NCBI GenBank assembly: GCA_038093515.1
Contig: JBBPSI010000037.1
Span: 1 to 64,000, forward strand
Origin: Butyriboletus loyo
Taxonomy: Eukaryota > Basidiomycota > Agaricomycetes > Boletales > Boletaceae
Direction: 5' to 3'
DNA: 64,000 nucleotides
Shown here: one piece after another, positions 56,197 through 64,000 of the stretch
Numbering within the stretch: the stretch's first letter is position 1
Layout: each line of letters begins with the position of its first letter
The notes under the pieces: generated by a model
Databases searched by the model: none
What the model saw: only the letters and a program-made list of their open reading frames with translations
Told to the model about the DNA's origin: nothing
Made by a program: the position numbers and the translations under genes

Positions 56197-57519
56197 TCAA
56201 TATCTCTCCGGGGTGGGTGGGTAGCCTCGCGGCGAGCCACCATAACCCGGTTGCTGGACATAGCCGCCTTGTGGTCCTCCGTAGCCACCTTGTGGGTAGC
56301 CACCCTTTCCACTGTAATACTGGTTTCCGCTGACCCCACCAACCAAGCTTGCCGCCGTGCCGCCATGATAATTGCTTGTCGAGTCCTCATCATAGTCTGC
56401 AGCCGAGGCCGTCAAAAGGGGATCTTTGACTTCCCATACAGCAACCTTGGATCCGACCGAGAATTCGAGGTCTTCGCGCTGCATAGATAGAGTTGGTCAG
56501 CGTACCCGTACTCAGGTGATGACAGATGAAATCGGCATACAGTAATACTGTCCCAGTATTTGTAAACCATCATTACGCTAAGAAGCACGCACAGCGTGAA
56601 GAAGAACAAACCATCGAGATAGTGTTTGATAGCGTTACATATCGTCGCGCTGAAAGCAAAGAGAAGGACCTGCGCAATGGTATAAAAGGCGATGCCGAAG
56701 ATAATGTCACCAAGCGGCCATCGGTCATCCAAGGTTCGGAAGACGAGAACGAGCTGAGATAGTGTGTAGATTGCAACACACAGGATCGGCCATATCAGGT
56801 ATACCACAAATAGTGCCATTGGTTTCGCTGGAGAGAAAGAGGCGAACGACTTGAACGTGGCAATGGCGACGAAAAATGAAACACCGAATACAGCAAGGGA
56901 TGATAATCGGAGGAGCTGCGGCTGGGCCTGAGAAGCGAAATTACTGCATTCTCGTGAGGACTCACCCATAATGAGAGGGGAGTACCATCCTCCGCAAATT
57001 GAAAACCAACGAACCCATTAACCAGAAGACAGCAATATGCCGCAGCAATTAACCCTGTATAGACCGCGGCAAACCACTGACAGGATCGGTCAGAGTTACT
57101 TCTTCAATTGGAGGTGTGTTGGACTTACAGGATAGCTGACGTTTGCCGTGGGTATAATGCCGGAGTCAAGGAACATCGCAAGAAGCTCTATGAGCATGTA
57201 CATCCAAAAGAACATGACGATCTCCTTTCGACCCACTGCGGTATACTTGGAGCGAATGTGGTAGATCATGATTGCGGTCATGATTATGGCAACGATGTGC
57301 ACAAAGCACGTTGCTGGCGCAGCAACATCTTCAGGAGGTCATGCAAGCGTTGGGGAACACATCGAACTCACAAGGCTGGAAAATCAAGGTTGAACCGATC
57401 TGCACGTTGCGGGAGTAGCAGGTAGGTTCTATGCCTTGGCCGGATGTGCCCAGGAGCGGACAAATGACGAGGGCAGCGGTGCCACAAACGCCATCGAAGG
57501 AACCAAACGAAATTCCCAT
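56197..57519 (-). CDS. chitin synthase export chaperone Chs7-like
   Basis: Polytopic ER protein needed for a chitin synthase (Chs3 in yeast) to leave the ER. The N-terminus [20 protein letters not shown] with [19 protein letters not shown] matches the Chs7 signature (FxxxCxxxxLxxCxL, then E-P-x-C-Y-x-R). Joined exons give [38 protein letters not shown] and [20 protein letters not shown], followed by [14 protein letters not shown]. Then come [60 protein letters not shown] and YWDSIT, making seven predicted membrane spans. The cytosolic tail is rich in Gly, Tyr and Pro ([19 protein letters not shown]), as in other basidiomycete homologues. About 340-350 residues. Confidence 0.92.
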
Positions 57520-59689
57520 GGCTCAAAGGAGTAGAACAAGTCCAAGGTGACCGTGATATCGAATCGCAGTTGCTTTGGATGATGTGAGCGTGTCTGTGAA
57601 TTTGGTTGTTGTTGTGCAGAGGTGAAAAGAGAACGAGCGAGATGGAACGAAGGTCAATAAGAAATTATAGATCGACGGTAAGATGGTGACCTGCGTCGCT
57701 GTTAAATTTCCTTGCAAGCAAGGCGCTTTGACGCCGCTGTTGGTGATGCGGGCTGCTTGCCCAAGTGTGAGATCTGGTTCGAGCGTGGCGGACAACAACT
57801 GGGCGTTGCCCGGTCTGTCACCGCTCCCACGCCACGGACACGATGGACGACGCTCAACGCCACCATATTCGCCGACACCTTTCTTTGCAATGGTCCCTGG
57901 TTCAAGACACTACTTTTGGTTCTTGGTCTTCGTCACTCCACTTTAACAGCGCCTCCGTCTCTGTCCTGCATATGTGGACGATGCTGAATAATTCACCGAG
58001 CGGACAGGGTTGATGATCTCATCTACCGGTCGGAAGTGCAAGCCTCGCATCGAGCTTACAATGCAGCCCAATCCCCACTTGACACCACGTATTGCAAACG
58101 GTCCTAAAGTCTCTGTCTACGCGACGTAGCCCTGAACAATCTAACCATTCCGGATCCGAATCCGTGTTTGCGGCAGCAAGTGTCACCTAGGGTTTCCAAG
58201 AAACGGATTTTCACGGGCCCGGGCAAGTGGGAAATCGAGGATTTGGGCTCCGCGGACCACTTGCAGGACTGCGTGGGTTTGGGGCTGTTTTTGGGACTCC
58301 CATAGGGAACCATCGCATCCGCCATCGACGGGGTTCCACAATGGAGCATAAATAATACGTATGAAACATTTGTCGATTGAGATTTATCAAATGTGATGTT
58401 GGCAAGGTTCGCAGTCGCTCCTTCTGGCACTGGCCGTAAAGGTCACTCTGCGCTGCGGCGCCGCCTGTACTAATATGTCAGACTATCTATCGAACACTTG
58501 ACTTGGTATCGTTACCACATCTTTGCCACATGCATGGTCGGAACTTGATATCATGTCCTGTGCTCCTCAGGGCAAAGGCGACGTGTAGTACAACTTTCGA
58601 AGTCTTTCAATGTACCATCTGAGCAGGTTCATTGTGTTTGAATGCTCGCCTCTCGTCACGCTGCTCGTGCCGCGCCGCACGATGCGGACGGATCCCAAAG
58701 TGAAAGGCCGTGGATTGGCATGCGAGGTAAGGAGTGGTATTGGCACCACTCGTGTCCACCCTCATTTGCGGCCAAGTAAGTTCTCGTACGTTTCTGTGCC
58801 GCATCCACGACCGACTGGGCGCATTGAATTTCCCAACGAGCCGCGAAAGAACCTAGTACATTCGAACGGGTTTTCCGGACAGGTCGCGACCTGGATATTC
58901 TTGGAAAGGGCTGCGGTTCACCCGGGTCGCCACACAAATTATCCTCTTCGGCACGCATACTTGACGTGGAGTCCCAGCCTGGCACCGCGGTAGCCTGACT
59001 AAAGGCTGGCGTATTACCTCCTATGATACTTTGAGACTGTTGACTTGGCGATTGACAGGACCCACGGACACCCATATGGCTAGGGTATTCGCATGCCTGA
59101 GCTATATTCTGATCCGAGAGAAGAAAGCCACGCGAAACCCTAGACATGGCCGCTAGGCCCTTGAAATCTCAAGTGCGATTCATGCGGGCGAATTTCTAAT
59201 TTTCGCCACGACAGGTAGCAGGATTCTTCCGAACGGTCAATTTTAAAACCGTATGACGAGATCGAATACAAATGGGGATTCGGCGCACCCATGAGTGTAG
59301 AGAGTCACTATTCAGTGGCCAAGTTCGCCGAGTTCGATTCACAGACGGGCCCAATCAGATATTGTCACATCAAAATGCTCAACGTGTATAACGTCCGTCC
59401 TTTCTATGCACTGCTCTCTTTGATCCATGCGAAGCGTTCCTGTACACAAAGCGCCGATGTAACGTTGCCAGTGCCCTCAACCGGAACGGGGTGTTGCACA
59501 CGCGTCTCATGGCGGATGACCCCGGCGAGTTGCCACCGCACTTACCTGCCACATTAATGACTGAATAGCCAACGCTTTCTTTTGACTATCAAGGTTACGA
59601 CTAGTGGCGTGCGCACTGCTCAGGGTAAGCAATGCCCGTTCTACCCGCCCCTAGATACCCCTGGCGAAAACTTCCAGCCGGACCGCCGT

Positions 59690-59712
59690 TAGTGGCAGCA
59701 ATTCTGCCACTA
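59690..59712. repeat. perfect 9-bp inverted repeat (hairpin)
   Basis: TAGTGGCAG, the spacer CAATT, then CTGCCACTA: nine paired bases around a 5-nt loop with no mismatch. It could be a protein-binding palindrome, a relic of a small element or chance. Confidence 0.6.
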
Positions 59713-61486
59713 GATTGCCACACCAGGGAATTGTTGACTTGCAGGTATGGAAATGTCGCCGTTATATATGAGCCTGATCCAGGGTTCGCCCTTGGTTATC
59801 TATACAATTTGGGAGGCACGCGCTTATGCATTCTGTCTTTTCCTATCGATGTGATAATCAAGTCTGCGTGCCAGGCCCCTCAATGACCTTGATGTTCGAT
59901 GAGTAGTCGACTATGCAACCGCGGGCCCATACTATACTTGCTATCGGGCGTATATTTAGTGTCGACAATTGAACACGTCCCACCGCGCCCCCCTGCCTGT
60001 CGATAACCGGATCTTGGTCTGACCCTTCTCGGAGGAATACCGTAGCGAATAGTTGGCTGATTCAGGCGCATCCATACCGGGGCACTTGGTGTGCCGCATG
60101 TTGTGTGCCACGTGATATCAGCAAGTAGGTTATTAAAACGTGAAACGGGTATGGAGACGCTTGACAACCTACGAAATCGCAAAAATACCGATGCGTTATT
60201 GAACTTGATGACTATCATGTATCCGGTGTCCGCTTCCATTTTCGTGTGTTGAGTGGAACTGAAGATTGTCACTTGGGTTAGGTGGGATGTCAAAAAGCAC
60301 ACGTCGTGACCATGCGTCAGAAGAAAGATCGATACAAAGGCCGGCAATTTAGATTTGCGAGTCTAGAAGTAGAAAATTTAATGTCATAGGCCTGGGGTGC
60401 TTGCCAGTCATATCATCGCCCATGACGGGTATTATGATGATGCATAGCGGCGGCATCGGTTGCAATCGTACGTGACAGCCGCGAGGGAATTTGACAGAAA
60501 TTTACTTACGGGAAGGCATGCTAAGCTAATGCAGGCACTTTGGTTGCCAACAAACAATCGTGCGAGAAACACAGGGCGGTATTGTGCGAACCTGAAGCTG
60601 AAGCCCAGTCATTGAACCTTCGCTAATCGGAACTTGACAAGTGTGGTAGCATACTTGCGCGTTTGGAAAGTTGAGGTTCATTTGACGGATCAGCTTCTGG
60701 GGATCTGAAAGGGCAAGGTTTTGGGACGGGATCGATCTGTATATGAGCAATACGTCATGTCTCCCCCACACACGGCGACTCGTTGGTTCAAAGAGGACTC
60801 GAGGTGCATATGGATGGGGTTTCGACAACAATGTCTGATGGGATGACAAGGAATTTCACGCGGCGGACTTGAGAAGTGGGGGACGGAACTGATAGCACTC
60901 GAGACGGGTCTTTGACGAGACGTGACGAGTGCAGCTTAGTACGGATGCGGCTGTGTCATTATGAGACAGGTTACTGTATGGCGTGACTGGCGTGCGGGCC
61001 ATGCGAATGGGAGATCAGAGCGAGAATGAATCAGTTGAACGAACTGCAATGATTGACAGAATGGGGTTCCGCCCACTCTAGGCCGATGCGACAATGCCGT
61101 TGCTGTGGTGTTATAGTAAAGGTCCTTAGCTACTACTACCGAGGACGCCTAAAACAAGATATGGAGAAGGTACGTTGAAGCGGAGCAAGTTGAGGGGCCA
61201 CCACATCGGAGTTTACGTGTGAGCGAGGACAAGCCACCATGGCGATGGAGGAAAGAGCCACAGCCTAATGATATCGTAGCGCGGAAATAAAGGCTTGTGG
61301 GCGGGCGGGAGCGGGGCCAGAAAGGCATGCGCTCGGGTGTTGCAAATAAACCGGGGTTGCCGGAGGGCGAAGAACAGCCGCATGAGACAATGGACTCCTT
61401 TTCGTATGGATGCGGATAACACTGGCAGGGCGTGTGCAACATGATTCAATCGGTACTCACTGATCGCTTGAATGACCTGATTTTGG

Positions 61487-61515
61487 ACGCGTCAAAAACG
61501 CGTCCTGTCACGCGT
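61487..61515. promoter_or_regulatory. triple MluI cell-cycle box (ACGCGT x3)
   Basis: ACGCGT occurs at 61487-61492, 61498-61503 and 61510-61515, spaced 11 and 12 bp apart. The first two also form an inverted repeat, GGACGCGT and ACGCGTCC around CAAAA. ACGCGT is the site of the fungal MBF/SBF (Mbp1/Swi4-type) G1/S regulators. The cluster lies about 840 bp upstream of the cyclin start. Confidence 0.6.
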
Positions 61516-62200
61516 TGGTCACTCCGCTCCGTTATTGTCTCGCACAATAGACGGGTATATAAATAATTATTCGAGACATGGAATACCACCGAGCCAGCCA
61601 AGTGTATGAATGGAATTTCATGGAGCACGGGCCTGACAGTCAACTGATTGCGAAAGGGTACCTCGTAACCTTGCTACTGGGCGGTTCGACGCAGCACGTC
61701 TCTGTCATAATAAAGGCGGGGGGAGGAACTCCAGTCGCGTCACAAAGGTGAGCAAATTGGATGCTGAATTCAGGGGAGGACAAACTTTACAAAGGAAGAC
61801 ATGTGGTAGCGTCACCTTCCACCACGGTCAAAGGCCAGTGGGGGGGTTCTGGAAGCGGCTAGGGGGTGACGGGCCCAAAGTCGGTAGTCACGTGGAGGAA
61901 CTAGGTTAGCAAGGCCAGGATAGGCAGGAGAATAAGGGTAAGGCTATGGGGAATCCCTGGAAAGACCCCTGTGCCGAGTGTGCCGGGGGGCATTATTTGA
62001 AGAGGGGATTTGAAGGACGATTTGGTAAAATCAAACGAAATGGCTGACGGGCAAGTCAATCTGAGAAAAAATGTCAAAGATCTGCTAAGTGCGCCAGCAG
62101 TTGCGCGTACGAAGCGGGGTCGGAGGCGCTGCTGTTGTACGATTCTTCCAATTCGACTCCCAACCCTTACCGTACCGTCGCGAGAGTGCTGCCCCCCCTG

Positions 62201-62208
62201 TATATATT
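62201..62208 (+). promoter_or_regulatory. possible TATA element of the cyclin gene
   Basis: TATATATT occurs about 104 bp before the first upstream ATG and 154 bp before the chosen cyclin start. It is the best core-promoter candidate in this region. Confidence 0.4.
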
Positions 62209-62354
62209 TTTTTTGCGTCTCTAAGCGGAGAATGGCATCCACGTCCGCAATTTTTACACCTCCTTCAAATCCTTTCAGACACCTCCTTTTTTTATAAAAC
62301 GATCATGGCATCGTCCGTCCATTGTCCCCTCCTGCGCTTGCCAGTGGGTCTACC

Positions 62355-64000
62355 ATGGCTCTCTACACCCCTCCCACCCCGTCTCTCATCTCTCCAAACT
62401 CGCCCTCTCTCCCCTCCCTCTCCGCAAACATCCTTGCTCCCTGGCCCATTGTCTCCAAATATCCAAGACTCTCCGCTCTCCCCACTCCCCCCATGTCCGC
62501 CGCCTTGCCCAGGCTGCTCCCCCAACCCCACGACCGCGTCACATCCCTGCCCCCGATAGCCCACTTCGACCGTCAGTTGTCTACCATGCATCCAGGTACG
62601 TCTCATCTCGTCGCGTCAGATCTCGTCTTCTCACATTCCTCCAGTCACGCCACCTCAGTCCCGGGACGCGTCTACCTGGTTCAGGTCAGCCCCCCGCCCG
62701 ACCCACCAGCCCTCTCCCGACATGCCCGACGACGATATGTTGGAGCAGCCCTTCCAACAGGAGCCAATATCACCACGCGACGCATCGCACTGTATTGACT
62801 GGTTCGATATCTCCCTGAAGCGGCCAGCCAGTTTCGTGGCGGAAAAGACCTGTGAGATGGTTTGCTATCTGTGGTTTTCCTCCTCCGTGCCTTCCAGCCC
62901 ACGTCCGCGCTCACAAATCCCATCTCCCCCTTATTCGCCTGACGCGCCCTCGTCCTCTTCACCCTTGCAATTCAATCCCTCCGCAACATTTGTGCAATTC
63001 ATGCAAAAGTTACTTGAGACGACCCAAGTCAGCCAGTCTGTCATCGTCCTTTCGCTGCACTATATCTGGCATCTCAAGGAGCGCAATCGTTTTACTGCCG
63101 GTCTCCCTGGAAGTGAGTTCCGGATAGCAGTGGCTGCCTTGATGATGGCAAACAAGTTTTTGGACGAGTAAGTCCCCTCTCTTTGGGTTCTTGGCAGCTC
63201 GTTTAAACAATGTCTCAGTAACACGTATACCAACAAGACTTGGTCAGAGGTGTCAGGAATTGACTTGAACGAGATCAACCACATGGAGAGAGAGTTTCTC
63301 ATGGGCGTCGACTTTTCCCTCTACGTCTCGGGTAAAAAGTACGAGTCTTGGCTCAATCTGCTCAAAGGTCTCGTTCTCGCAAAGGAATCCGAGGGTCAGA
63401 AATGGCGGAGGTCGCGTACACGGTATCGCAATGGTCGCCGGTTACAGCCCGCTACTTCTACCCCTGCCATGCGTACCACCAGATCGAGGTATCATTCGAC
63501 GACGTCCCGCGCGCGCTCTACTTCGCCTCTACAATACATTCAGCCAAACCTCTCGACGAATGTCACGGCCCGGCCGCATTTGTTCATCAATCTACCCCCG
63601 TCGCCTTCTCCCAATTCTGGCTCGAAGCGCTCAGCCGCAGACGCGTTCTCGCCAACGTCAACATCCTTCAATGAGCTGCCGCCCTTGAAACGCCCTACCG
63701 GGATGACCTTGCACATTCCAGAAAAAGGCTTTTCAGCCGGGCCTAGTTCTACTTCTCCTCTCGAGCCCCTGCATTCCTTTGCCAAGATGTCACTTTCGGG
63801 TTCATCGCCACACCGCGCTCGCACTGCCTCGTCCCTTCAACCACTCCCTCCCATGCATGAGAACCGACCTCACACATTGATGGCTGCGTATCGCGTAGAT
63901 CGACCCGTGAACATGCCACAGGTATGTTGCTTTCCATCCATGTGCGCGAAATCCTCACCTCGTTTTCCCAGAATCTTTACTATTATTCTTTGGCTGGGTC
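62355..64000 (+). CDS. Clg1/Pho85-type cyclin (partial, 3' end outside window)
   Basis: Activator of a cyclin-dependent kinase of the Pho85/CDK5 type. The N-terminus is Pro/Ser-rich (MALYTPPTPSLISPNSPSLP...). After an intron at HP|VTPPQS comes HCIDWFDISLKRPASFVAEK, and the cyclin fold with FNPSATFVQFMQKLL, VIVLSLHYIWHLKERNRF, FRIAVAALMMANKFLDDNTYTNKTW and SGIDLNEINHMEREFLMGVDFSLYVSGKKYESWL. A long disordered Ser/Pro/Arg tail follows, and an intron near 63920 leads into NLYYYSLAG at the edge. The arrangement (extended N-terminus, a WF-I entry and the MANKFLDD-TYTN box) matches Clg1-like proteins of basidiomycetes. The start at 62355 is in frame with the cyclin box; an earlier ATG at 62305 is in another frame. 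Confidence 0.88.

Larger units (their letters stand above)
57520..62304. other. 4.8-kb gene-poor region
   Basis: The longest stretch without a supported gene. It lies between the divergent Chs7 (-) and cyclin (+) genes, so both promoters are here. Frames of up to 163 codons occur on both strands (e.g. 58656-59147, 59880-60347, 60526-60849). They have no domain, no phase-consistent exon chain and no signal peptide. I see no terminal inverted repeats, reverse transcriptase or transposase motifs and no tRNA. It contains the hairpin at 59690-59712, the MluI boxes at 61487-61515 and a TATATATT at 62201-62208. Confidence 0.5.

Noticed and set aside
58656..59147. 163-codon minus-strand open frame
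   Set aside because: It has no domain, no signal peptide, unremarkable composition, and overlaps other frames of similar length on the opposite strand, as expected by chance.
59328..59345. GAGTTCGATTC resembling a tRNA B box
   Set aside because: The bases on either side do not pair as a T stem and no A box lies at the right distance upstream.

Overview
The window is nuclear DNA of a filamentous basidiomycete, most likely an Agaricomycete. Almost every gene is cut by many introns of about 45-60 bp with GTRNGY-type donors, base composition is near 50% GC, genes are close together on both strands, and the gene set is fungal (chitin-synthase export chaperone, siderophore transporter, membrane-anchored multicopper oxidase, expanded F-box/cullin-like proteins). 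I cannot name the genus from sequence alone. I support 27 protein-coding genes (two partial, at the window ends). I found no convincing tRNA, rRNA, CRISPR array, intact transposon or operon.

Layout. 1-13.3 kb: 5' end of a secreted-protein gene (-), a Pumilio RNA-binding protein (-), a UVRAG/Vps38-like autophagy protein (-), an unrecognised protein with an acidic tail (+), an intronless cullin-N-domain-only protein (-) and the Hsp90 co-chaperone p23 (-). 13.5-25.5 kb: a small membrane protein (+), divergent NFU1 (-) and ALG1 (+), a multicopper oxidase (+), an NmrA-like reductase (-) and an S28 serine peptidase (+). 25.7-38 kb: porphobilinogen deaminase (+), a UBE2W-type E2 enzyme (+), divergent GET3 (-) and SRP68 (+), and an SNF2/STH1 remodelling ATPase (+). 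38.4-49 kb: a siderophore-type MFS transporter (-), a phosducin-like protein (-), an intronless F-box protein (-), and a cytochrome P450 followed by a short-chain dehydrogenase (+,+). 49-57.5 kb: an ADAL-type deaminase (-), a mitochondrial PDK-type kinase (+), a GPALPP-motif protein (-) and Chs7 (-). 57.5-62.3 kb is a gene-poor gap, followed by a Clg1/Pho85-type cyclin (+) that runs off the right edge.

How the genes relate. Most are independent housekeeping genes, but several pairs start close together head-to-head and probably share promoters: NFU1/ALG1 (88 bp), UVRAG/unknown (172 bp), GET3/SRP68 (177 bp), ADAL/PDK (219 bp) and p23/membrane protein (233 bp). GET3/SRP68 stands out because it couples the two main routes of protein delivery to the ER. 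The P450 and SDR could form a two-gene oxidative unit. Two regulatory signals read cleanly: an extended iron-GATA site in front of the siderophore transporter and a triple MluI (ACGCGT) box upstream of the cyclin. The gene structures are unusual: very small exons (7, 11, 18, 19 and 21 nt internal, 3- and 5-nt first coding exons) and three GC-AG introns, all inferred from conserved protein motifs that only join correctly that way.
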